Below are positions 23,555-31,910 of a DNA stretch of 64,000 nucleotides, one piece after another. The stretch lies in contig RPFO01000154.1 in assembly GCA_009746045.1 (NCBI GenBank), forward strand, positions 3,179,763 to 3,243,762, written 5' to 3'. The stretch's first letter is position 1. Each line of letters begins with the position of its first letter. The notes under the pieces were generated by a model. It searched no databases and was not told the origin of the DNA. It saw only the letters and a program-made list of their open reading frames with translations. The position numbers and the translations under genes were made by a program. This DNA is from Mesostigma viride. Taxonomy: Eukaryota > Streptophyta > Mesostigmatophyceae > Mesostigmatales > Mesostigmataceae.

Positions 23555-24106
23555 TGCCCCCGTGTCAGTCTCCGCAGCAAACAAACCGATTGTTATTTAT
23601 TTTACATCTGGCGCAAGGTCTTGAGCACGCAAGCTGTCATCGGGGACCTCTTGACCTGTGAAATCCTCAAGTGGCCTCTCAGCTATGGCCTAAGCTCAGC
23701 AGTGTGCAAGGCCTGTGAGAACCAAGTGTTCGTGCAGCTTGCGGTATTTCAGAGCTGCTCACCCTAAGCTTATGCGCATGTGCACCGGTACGGTCCAAGC
23801 CCTGGGCCCCTGCATAAATGCAGCAGGGAGAGCTGGCTATGCATGCACACCCACAGCCATTGGCTTATTCGCCATGATATCTGCCATAAGTAATAACTGC
23901 TCTGAGCTAGCTGTAGTGTGTGTGAGACCCAGCCCATGGTAGCATGCTGGATTTTTCCTATATGGCCCAGTCCGGTGTGAATATAGGTTTTTCAGGAATC
24001 TCATATCAATGAGGAAATTTTGATACATCTGAAGATTGTCATTTATCAGCGTACGTGCCTGCGTCAAGTGGGTATACCAGTACAGAGTAATTAATTAATT
24101 AAATTT
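23555..24106. other. 3' flank of the sialyltransferase-like gene, nothing recognised
   Basis: No coding motif or repeat apart from short GT-rich stretches further upstream (23220-23260). Confidence 0.5.
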
Positions 24107-24190
24107 ATTTACACGTAACTGCGCGTCACGTGAGCGTAAGTCCTCAGGGAAATGAATATGGGATGGAGTAGCATTGTGGGGTAGCTATTC
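24107..24190 (-). mobile_element. LINE 3' terminal fragment
   Basis: Reverse complement of the LINE 3' end seen at 26930-27010, 29990-30078 and 31198-31298. Shared elements are GAGGACTTA, GCTCACGTGACGC and a terminal TTAATTAATTAA tail. It is strongly 5'-truncated and abuts the long (ATGG)n tract. Confidence 0.75.
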
Positions 24191-24192
24191 AT

Positions 24193-25333
24193 ATGGATGG
24201 ATGGATGGATGGATGGATGGATGGATGGATGGATGGATGGATGGATGGATGGATGGATGGATGGATGGATGGATGGATGGATGGATGGATGGATGGATGG
24301 ATGGATGGATGGATGGATGGATGGATGGATGGATGGATGGATGGATGGATGGATGGATGGATGGATGGATGGATGGATGGATGGATGGATGGATGGATGG
24401 ATGGATGGATGGATGGATGGATGGATGGATGGATGGATGGATGGATGGATGGATGGATGGATGGATGGATGGATGGATGGATGGATGGATGGATGGATGG
24501 ATGGATGGATGGATGGATGGATGGATGGATGGATGGATGGATGGATGGATGGATGGATGGATGGATGGATGGATGGATGGATGGATGGATGGATGGATGG
24601 ATGGATGGATGGATGGATGGATGGATGGATGGATGGATGGATGGATGGATGGATGGATGGATGGATGGATGGATGGATGGATGGATGGATGGATGGATGG
24701 ATGGATGGATGGATGGATGGATGGATGGATGGATGGATGGATGGATGGATGGATGGATGGATGGATGGATGGATGGATGGATGGATGGATGGATGGATGG
24801 ATGGATGGATGGATGGATGGATGGATGGATGGATGGATGGATGGATGGATGGATGGATGGATGGATGGATGGATGGATGGATGGATGGATGGATGGATGG
24901 ATGGATGGATGGATGGATGGATGGATGGATGGATGGATGGATGGATGGATGGATGGATGGATGGATGGATGGATGGATGGATGGATGGATGGATGGATGG
25001 ATGGATGGATGGATGGATGGATGGATGGATGGATGGATGGATGGATGGATGGATGGATGGATGGATGGATGGATGGATGGATGGATGGATGGATGGATGG
25101 ATGGATGGATGGATGGATGGATGGATGGATGGATGGATGGATGGATGGATGGATGGATGGATGGATGGATGGATGGATGGATGGATGGATGGATGGATGG
25201 ATGGATGGATGGATGGATGGATGGATGGATGGATGGATGGATGGATGGATGGATGGATGGATGGATGGATGGATGGATGGATGGATGGATGGATGGATGG
25301 ATGGATGGATGGATGGATGGATGGATGGATGGA

Positions 25334-25335
<2 letters not shown>
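24193..25335. repeat. Perfect (ATGG)n microsatellite, about 286 units
   Basis: 1143 bp without a single interruption. Its period of four makes all three plus frames, and at least one minus frame, open for its full length; those frames are artefacts. It adjoins a LINE 3' end whose own sequence includes CCATCCATTCCATCCC, which may have seeded the expansion. Confidence 0.98.
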
Positions 25336-25369
<34 letters not shown>

Positions 25370-25440
25370 CTTGCGTGTCATGCGCATGGGCATGCCACGG
25401 AGTACTATGCTAATCTCATTAGAAAAATAATTACTTGTTG
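25336..25440 (+). repeat. Dispersed repeat with (GTAA)n head, copy 1
   Basis: GTAAGTAAGTAAGTACTTG, then GGAGTACTATGCTAATCTC and TTAGAAAAATAATTA. It matches 29548-29645 in reverse and, more distantly, 35740-35830. Confidence 0.7.
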
Positions 25441-25925
25441 AGCTTCGCTCATTTTAGTATATGACGCGTGGACGGGCTCAAAGGGGACCGACCTGCCGTA
25501 GGTAGCGTAAGACTAGCGCTTGTCACGAGGGTACTGCACCGGCCGGCCCTTGTTGTGCCGAGGCTGAGTGTGGTTCCGGAGTGCAGGCCTAGGTAGCTTC
25601 TAACGTACGTCACTAGACCTTGTACCTGCGCTAGCCGCCAGGCGTGGCGCAACTGTGATGGGCAGTCAGTCACCTTGTACTTGCGCCAGCCGGCAGGCCT
25701 GCGTGGCGCAATGTGAATGATAGTCAGTACTTAGAGTGGTGTAGGGGACGTAGGGAGGCCTCTTTTCAGCAAAAATGTAAAATAAATGTTTCTCTTGGTG
25801 GGAAGGAACTCCAATGGACCAAAAACAAGAAATGTATACGAAAGTTACAAATATCGTCTGCATCAGTGATGCCCCAACCATATAGTCACCAGAGGGGGAT
25901 ATAATCCTCATTTGAGCGCTGTCCT
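25441..25925. repeat. 56-bp tandem duplication and a LINE-like scrap
   Basis: CCTTGTACCTGCGC...GCCAGGCGTGGCGCAA occurs twice at 25616-25730. At 25845-25925 a segment with ATATCGTCTGCATCA and ATAATCCTCAT matches the reverse complement of 29450-29545. Nothing coding is recognised. Confidence 0.5.
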
Positions 25926-26080
25926 CTGGATTAAATTAAATTGAATATTAACATAACTCCGCTGGGAGTGTATGTAGCACATATCCCTGAGAAGCCGGGC
26001 ATTTGGCTACTTGAATCCTGCAAGGGTAGGGTGTAAACTACGTCTGCTCTGGGTGCACAAAGTGCGCCTGCACCCCACTA
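25926..26080 (-). repeat. Dispersed retroposon family B, copy 1
   Basis: On the minus strand it reads toward a 3' end of TCCCAGCGGAGTTATGTTA followed by an AT-rich (TTTAAT-like) tail. Shared landmarks with the copies at 33357-33495 and 40270-40410 are AGAGCAG, TTTACA, CTCAGGG and TATGTG..ACATA. Together they indicate a short interspersed element. Confidence 0.65.
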
Positions 26081-26356
26081 TTCTGATTTCTGATTTTCTG
26101 ATTTGGTACAATTCCAGCATGCACCTATAGGGCGCGGACATACGGGGGCCGGAAGATCATTATGGCTATACAAAGGCTAGGGCATGGCTTCTCAGCAGCG
26201 AGTGACTCTCTGCATAGGCAGAGCTTGGCTAAATTCGGAATATTCCATGGGGGGTCCCAATTCCCATTATAGGCGCACATGCGCGTAGGCGTGTGCTACG
26301 GGCTAGGCTGAGCCTGACTAATCTACACTACTGTTATACATTCCCTGGTGGACAAG

Positions 26357-26570
26357 CTGGCGTTCCTTAAATATGCCGCAAGAAGCTCTCGGAGACTCGC
26401 TTCACGCTGGACGACGACTTGACCCTGGCCCAGCAACAGCGGCGACGCGAGCTATGGCCGACCTACCTTCAGCTCCGGCAGAGCGCAAGGGGGAAGCCGG
26501 TATACTGGAGGGGGGCGGTCATCCACGTTGACCACAAGCCCTGGCAGGCCCCTCCTGCCACCTCAGTCTC
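26357..26570 (+). pseudogene. LINE ORF1 C-terminal fragment
   Basis: The plus frame contains FTLDDDLTLAQQQRRRELW, then GKPVYWRGAVIHVD. This is the C-terminal pattern of L1-type ORF1 RNA-binding proteins (a DLTxxQxxxRRxLW helix followed by a WRGxxxxVD strand). The fragment has no start and is followed by unrelated sequence. Confidence 0.6.
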
Positions 26571-26752
26571 TTTTTTTTGTTTGTCTCTTGGTCATGTGCA
26601 CATCACATATGGTCTCACAAGCCAGTGGGGGGGTTATTTGCCCTTCTCTTAACCGTGCATGTTGCATGACAGACCATCAACATTCCACAGTTTGCATACT
26701 AGTGATAATGGCCAGCCACCGGATGCACTTCTTTTTCGGGGGTTAACGTACA

Positions 26753-26937
26753 GCCAAAAACGTAATGAGGATTTGTACGCTGATTTGCCCTATGTTTCCC
26801 ACATTATTAGGCACAGGCGCCTGGGCCTAGCCGGGCACTGACCTGGCCCGCACAGATCAACTGCTTGAAGATGCAGGGCTTCTGGGACTATCCGTACTCC
26901 GCGCCCGCATGATTGACAAGGAGAATTAATTAATTAA
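26753..26937 (+). pseudogene. LINE ORF2 C-terminal fragment with TTAA tail
   Basis: Encodes NEDLYADLPYVSHIIRHRR and then LGLAGH. A 4-bp insertion compared with the minus-strand copy at 27340-27460 creates a stop. Past it, another frame reads LEDAGLLGLSVLRARMIDKE, which also occurs at 62940-63150. It ends in TTAATTAATTAA. Confidence 0.7.
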
Positions 26938-27749
26938 GTAATAGACACGTGACTGCGTCACGTGAGCATAAGTCCTCAGTGGGAGGGGAACATGGGATGG
27001 AATGGATGGTATAAGCTATCTAGGTCCTAGTTACAGGGGTGTGGGCACCGCGGCCCGAATCGCTATGAATGCCATACTTGGTCACACGCGGAGCCCCCAC
27101 AGGCTTGGGGGTGGTCTCCTTCATCACTACTTGCCATCTATCCTTGCGCACCATCTGCCTCCATATTACAGACAAACCAGGAGGCTGCCCGGGGGTGAGC
27201 CCGTCACGTCTAGTGTAGCACATGTCCATGCCGAGTCTATCACGAAAAGTCCACGGGTGGCGGCCCTGCCGCGCGCGGCCGGGGCACGCCAGGTGAGGAC
27301 ATATCGCCCAGGCTGGGCGGGCTTGGTGCCAGCTAGTCTATCTGATGTATCTACCTGATCTGTGCGGGCCAGGTGCCCGGCTAGGCCCAGGCGCCTGTGC
27401 CTAATAATGTGGGAAACATAGGGCAAATCAGCGTACAAATCCTCATTACTAATGTGCAAACCAAAGGGGATGTTAAGGGCCTGGCGCAGCATCTTGGTGA
27501 CGGCGCCGTCGAGTCGTTGCTCCAGCTCCTGCGTCAGTGCCCACGTCTCGGCGCCGTAGGTCAGGATCGTCAGAATGACGACCTTGAAGAGGTCACGCTT
27601 GACGATCCGGGGTAGGGCGGGGTTGCTCCACCAGCGGCGGTGGTCATGGAGGTGCGCCCACGCCATGCCGATCCGTGTCGTCATGTCGTCCTCGCAGTCG
27701 GGAAGCCATCTGCCGAGCAGCTTGAAGCGGCCTGAACAGTGAACAGCCA

Positions 27750-27915
27750 TACGGCGTATAATACGCCGTATGGCGCGTATTATACGCCATACGCAAGATT
27801 TCCGTATGGAAATGGGGAAAAAAATACGCACTAAAAAATACGCACTGCGTATTTTTTGCGTATTTTTTGCGTATTGCGTATTTTTTGCGTATTTTTTGCG
27901 TATTTTTTGCGTATG
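27750..27915. repeat. hAT subterminal palindrome and 12-bp TGCGTATTTTTT array
   Basis: CCATACGGCGTAT and its reverse complement share a one-base centre and form a 27-bp dyad, followed by a second dyad GCGTATTATACGC. Then about seven units of TGCGTATTTTTT or shorter. Matching but shorter sequence lies at the other end (28978-29060). Confidence 0.85.
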
Positions 27916-28228
27916 AACCGCGTTCGAAGTAGCTTCTGGCATCATTTTGGACGGCAGTGGAGCCGGAACTAGACTGTATCTAGGCGACCTGGAACTCCGC
28001 GACAAATAAACGACATGCAGGTGCCAAGCTGGCCGTGCATGTACGACTGTACGTGCATTGCTGCAGATTGCTGCGTGTCGGACTAGGGTCTAGGAGACGA
28101 AGGACGAGGAAATTAGGTGACGAAGTTATGTTGTCTGCCAACAAGGGCGCGCATCTGGCACCTAACATTTAATCGTAGCACAATTGACATCCAGGCACCA
28201 TGGCTAGCGACGGTGATGGTGTGGGTCT

Positions 28229-28528
28229 ATGGAACACGATGATGACTGGGCCGACGAGATGCAGGCCGTATTCGAGACTGTCTGGACACACATCGTGAAA
28301 GAACAGACTCTCAACAAGAAAGGGCAGCCGACAGGTAACTACAAGCTAAGTGACGTGCACACTTTTGGATGCAGAATTCTCGGGTTCTACCACCCGAGCA
28401 AGGCTAGCACCCGCCATATCATGGGCGCTACGTACGCGAAGGAGGCAAGAGTGAGCGAGTGCAAGAGGCCGCCGGAGGCATTACGTCGCAGGCTGCGGGG
28501 TATTTGGTGTGACTCGCGATGCACATAA
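28229..28528 (+). CDS. Small frame inside the hAT element, possible BED-finger remnant
   Basis: 99 residues beginning MEHDDDWADEMQ. The stretch VWTHIVKEQ...FGCRILGFYHPS, then STRHIMG and VSECKRPPEAL, loosely resembles a degenerate BED zinc finger of hAT transposases (an RH segment followed by xxCxxPPE). The resemblance is weak. An earlier ATG at 28200 is out of frame. Confidence 0.35.
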   Translation: MEHDDDWADEMQAVFETVWTHIVKEQTLNKKGQPTGNYKLSDVHTFGCRILGFYHPSKASTRHIMGATYAKEARVSECKRPPEALRRRLRGIWCDSRCT

Positions 28529-29280
28529 ATGCCTTATTTAGCCATGCAGGCTGCTGCTAGCCAGCCACCGTACCATATGTGTTAATGGTTTAGGGAAGCT
28601 GGGTCGGGTTGCTGGCATGCATGGTATCCTGCACGCTAGCCACATTGTTGGCAGCCCGTATGGATTCTTGCTTCATGTAGATCAATATTGCATGGTGGCC
28701 TACCACGAGTAGGCAAGATGTCTGTTTCTGGCACGATGTTTTATTACTTTTGGCAAGTTGGCCGACTGACCGTGTGCTATTTACAGACATTATTAGTAAC
28801 AACAGATGTACAATGCTTGTATTTGTAGGCATGCAGCGACGGCAACGGCAATATTATGTGATGATGTGTTAAATAAAGGCAAGTGGTGTTGCAAGAACAC
28901 ACAAAAAACATGCCTGATTGGTCAGAATGTTGAAGAACCCCCTGAACCATGCAAAAAACAGCATTTTCAAGAGTCCCCGTATGATTTGCGTATTATACCC
29001 CGTATGGCGTATTATACACCATACCCATGGGCCCCGTATGGTTGCGTATTGCGTATGGCTGTACACTGGGCCTGAAGGAGGGTAGTTGACCTCCGCATCG
29101 TCTAAGAGGCGGAGTGTGGGTGGGGGCCCTGCCATGCCGAGGGCCAGGGCCTCCGTTTTGGGGCTGATTTCTAGACCAACCGCCCGAGCCTCGAGCGCCA
29201 GGCAGTCCAGCCAAAGTTGGGCAGACTCCGGCTTCTCGATGAGCGTGATGTCGTCGGCATAAATGAGGTCAGCTAGTAAA

Positions 29281-29545
29281 TGACAAGGAGAAATGGGCTG
29301 CCATCTGCGATAAGCACCTTCCCGAGGGGGATGCTCCTATTTTCTCCCCACGGGCCCCACGGCCCGTTGCTAGCCACTGAGGGTAGAAGTCCGCAGGTGG
29401 AGGTTATTGGTCCTGAGGATAGCCGCTACACTACCGCCTCGTCTGCCATTACAGTAGAGGACACTGCTCGGATGAGGATTACATCCCCATCTAGTGCCGG
29501 CTTAACGGTTGGGGGATGATGCAGACGATATTTGTTTAAACTTTT
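29281..29545 (+). pseudogene. Decayed LINE C-terminal domain fragment
   Basis: Opens with DKEKWAAICDKHLPEGD, matching the DKEKWAVIYNRL segment encoded at 62940-63150 (minus). It continues as a stop-rich relic whose DNA (GATAGCCGC, ACTACCGCCTCGTCT) also matches that locus. It lies head to head with the YADD fragment at 29278. Confidence 0.6.
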
Positions 29546-29547
29546 GC

Positions 29548-29645
29548 GTAATTATTTTTCTAATGAGATTAGCATAGTACTCCGAGGCATGCCTTTGCGC
29601 ACAAGACACGCAAGTACTTACTTACTAACTTACTTACTTACGCAC
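29548..29645 (-). repeat. Dispersed repeat with (GTAA)n head, copy 2
   Basis: Reverse complement of 25336-25440, with the landmarks TAATTATTTTTCTAATGAG, ATAGTACTCC and a terminal (TTAC)n run. Confidence 0.75.
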
Positions 29646-30078
29646 AGATCAGGTAGATACATCAGATAGACTAGCTGGCACCAAGCCCGCCCAGCCTGCA
29701 TGGGCGATATGTCCTCACCTGGCGTGCCCCCGGCCGCGCGCGGCAGGGCCGCGCCACCCGTGGACTTTTCGTGATTGACTCGGCATGGACATGTGCTACA
29801 CTAGACGTGACGGGCTCCCCCCCGGGCAGCCTCCTGGTTTGTCTGTAATATGGAGGCAGATGGTGCGCAAGGATAGATGGCAAGTAGTGATGAAGGAGAC
29901 CACCCCCAAGCGTGTGGGGGCTCCGCGTGTGACCAAGTATGGCATTCATAGCGATTCGGGCCGCGGTGCCCACACCCCTGTAACTAGGACCTAGATAGCT
30001 TATACCATCCATTCCATCCCATGTTCCCCTCCCACTGAGGACTTATGCTCACGTGACGCAGTTATTATCGGTATTAAT
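29643..30078 (+). mobile_element. 5'-truncated LINE 3' fragment
   Basis: Near-identical inverted copy of 26926-27365. It starts within the ORF2 C-terminus (RTDQVDTSDRLAGTKPAQP), has lost frame, and keeps the whole 3' region down to an AATTAA tail. With the copy at 26926-29278 it forms a 430-bp inverted pair. Confidence 0.85.
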
Positions 30079-30103
30079 TAACGTACAGCCAGGCTAGGCA
30101 GCA

Positions 30104-30340
30104 GTGGGAGGCTGTGCAGGCCCCGGCTGCACGGGCATCCCGGGGATGTTTTCCTTTCACAGCCTCCGGCATGGGGGGGCGACGCACGACGCCATCGCTG
30201 GCGAGTCGCCGGAGGCCATTCAGCTGCGCGGCTGGTGGGCTTCGGCCCTCTCGGTCACGCGCTACATTGGCCTCCACCGCAGCCTCCTGGGGCGAGACAT
30301 CCTGCCCTCCCTCTGGGCTCAGGCCCTGGGTAACTTTTGA
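30104..30340 (+). pseudogene. Tyrosine recombinase C-terminal fragment (DIRS/Crypton-like)
   Basis: The frame carries FSFHSLRHGGATHDAIAGES, then LRGWWASALSVTRYIG. HxxR (30158-30169), the W of GWW in the His/Trp position and a Tyr at 30263-30265 match the order of catalytic residues in tyrosine recombinases of eukaryotic YR elements. The catalytic N-terminal half with the first Arg is absent. The frame ends at 30340 with a natural stop. The start shown is only the first possible in-frame codon; the true 5' part is lost. Confidence 0.65.
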
Positions 30341-30421
30341 CCCAGCGGCTTTTCGGGGCCACTTCGGTGGCGTCGAGTTTTGATGTCTTCCAGTTTTCAT
30401 CTCTCGTCTCTTTGCTATCAA

Positions 30422-30449
30422 CTGACCTCACCCTTGTGTGGGAGGTCAG
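30422..30449. other. Hairpin downstream of the tyrosine-recombinase fragment
   Basis: CTGACCTC and GAGGTCAG form a perfect 8-bp stem around a 12-base loop, 82 bp after the stop codon. It could be a transcript-end structure or part of an element terminus. Confidence 0.6.
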
Positions 30450-30579
30450 GGGGGAAATGGTTAAACTAACCCGAGGGTGAACCTGGGTTTGGACAAAGTA
30501 CCACCATAGCTAGGTAGTTTAAGTTTTCTTTTTTGCATGTCCTACGTATTTTTTTCGGCTGTTAGCCATGTAAGGAGAT

Positions 30580-30790
30580 GTGGGTAGAGCAAGGGCACAG
30601 CTGCTGTGGGCTAGCCCTGCAAATTCACATAGTGTGCTCACCCTAGCATACAGATGGCCGTGTTGCCATCTGGTAGACATGTCTGTGTTATTGCGCCGTA
30701 CAGAGCTAGCACACATAATGTAATATATTCGATGTTTTGTGGTGATGCATGCAAAGCAAAGCAAGGCCAGAAATGGATTTGGTGAGCTAT
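30580..30790 (+). repeat. Dispersed repeat family J, copy 1
   Basis: Starts GGGTAGAGCAAGGGCACAGC and ends GCAAAGCAAGGCCAGAAAT. It is highly similar to 30990-31136 plus 31382-31447, which is the same unit split by an insertion. Confidence 0.8.
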
Positions 30791-30989
30791 GCTCATTTTA
30801 TCTATGACTAACCTGCTGAGCGGAGAATGCAACGCCGTATAGCACAAAAAGAAAATGATATTTTTTGTGCTGGCACCTGTACCCCAGCCACCCAGGTAGG
30901 GGTTGGCTGGACAGGTGGTTGCTATAAAAGGTGGGCTTCCATTCTAGGGAAGCAGGTTGTTTCTTTTGCCTCCCACCCACCCACCCTGG

Positions 30990-31447
30990 CAAAAGGGGGT
31001 AGAGCAGGGGCACAGCTGCGGTGGGCTGGCCCTGCACATTCACATAGTGTGCTCACCCTAGCATACAGATGGCCGTGTTGCCATCTGGTAGACCTGTCTG
31101 TGTTATTCCAACGTATAGAGCTAGCACACATATTGTTCCTCCCGTTAGGAGTTTCCATTGGTCTTATCGTAGTATAGAGCTTTGACATGGCTCTGTAACT
31201 AGGACCTAGATAGCTTATACCATCCATTCCATCCCATGTTCCCCTCCCACTGAGGACTTATGCTCACGTGACGCAGTCACGTGTCTATTAATTAATTAAT
31301 GGCTCTGTATATAGGTTTATAGCTGGGCGTTTGCTTTGGTTTGAGTGATTTCACTCTGCTGTAAGTAATTATATTTTTAATACACATATTGTAATAAATT
31401 TGATGTTTTGTGGTGATGCATGCAAAGCAAAGCAAGGCCAGAAATAG
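30990..31447 (+). repeat. Dispersed repeat family J, copy 2, split by a nested insertion
   Basis: The unit is interrupted at 31137-31381 by a 245-bp insert flanked by an 11-bp duplication ACACATATTGT (31126-31136 and 31382-31392). The insert itself holds a LINE fragment. Directly after this copy an (ATGG)n tract begins. Confidence 0.85.
31198..31298 (+). mobile_element. 101-bp LINE 3' end with 11-bp target duplications
   Basis: Starts ACTAGGACCTAGATAGC and ends in TTAATTAATTA. It is flanked by ATGGCTCTGTA at 31187-31197 and 31299-31309. This defines the LINE 3' end and shows extreme 5' truncation by target-primed reverse transcription. Confidence 0.9.
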
Positions 31448-31694
31448 ATTGAATGAATGAATGAATGGATGGATGGATGGATGGATGGATGGATGGATGG
31501 ATGGATGGATGGATGGATGGATGGATGGATGGATGGATGGATGGATGGATGGATGGATGGATGGATGGATGGATGGATGGATGGATGGATGGATGGATGG
31601 ATGGATGGATGGATGGATGGATGGATGGATGGATGGATGGATGGATGGATGGATGGATGGATGGATGGATGGATGGATGAATGAATGAATGAAT
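31447..31694. repeat. (ATGG)n microsatellite with ATGA edges
   Basis: About 55 ATGG units bounded on both sides by a few AATG/ATGA units, the symmetrical edge expected when the centre expands after variant units formed. Confidence 0.97.
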
Positions 31695-31910
31695 GGGCAA
31701 AATCAGTAGGACCCTGTACGTGTATTGGTTTGCATTCACAATACCTGATAAGATTGATGATTCGCATACTCAAGTTACTGGCCTGCTGTGGATTTGGACA
31801 GCAGAATCACATACTGTACATGTTTTGCTCGAGTGTTTAGCTCTACATGGTCTTTTCGCTCGCAGCACGTCAAGCGGCCATCTTGAGCCACATGCATCAA
31901 GGCCGCAGGG

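Larger units (their letters stand above)
27737..29068. mobile_element. hAT-type DNA transposon, 1332 bp, with perfect 8-bp target duplications
   Basis: Terminal inverted repeats CAGTGAACAGCCATACG (27737) and CGTATGGCTGTACACTG (ending 29068) differ at one base. They are flanked by identical 8-bp duplications GGCCTGAA at 27729-27736 and 29069-29076, the hAT hallmark. Subterminal sequence at both ends is rich in CCATACG and GCGTATT motifs, typical binding-site arrays. No full transposase is present. A 99-codon frame (28229-28528) may be a remnant, so the copy is probably non-autonomous. Confidence 0.93.
26926..29278 (-). mobile_element. 5'-truncated LINE, reverse-transcriptase part, split by an hAT insertion
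   Basis: Minus-strand LINE. Its 5' part (29278 to 29077) contains the catalytic IYADDIT box at 29250-29261 and reads on to EVNYPPS. After the hAT element at 27737-29068 it resumes at 27728 with RFKLLGRWLPDCEDD, then LTYGAETWALT, MLRQALNIPFG and RHRRLGLAGHLART, the usual order in LINE reverse transcriptases downstream of YADD. Removing the hAT and one target duplication closes the frame exactly. The 3' region (27166 to 26926) is non-coding and ends in TTAATTAATTAA. The 5' half of the element, including any endonuclease, is missing. Second copies of the 3' part are at 29643-30078 and 31198-31298. Confidence 0.85.

Noticed and set aside
24174-25393. Four overlapping frames of about 380-400 codons (WMDG and HPSI repeats)
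   Set aside because: Artefact of the (ATGG)n tract, open in every frame because the period is four.
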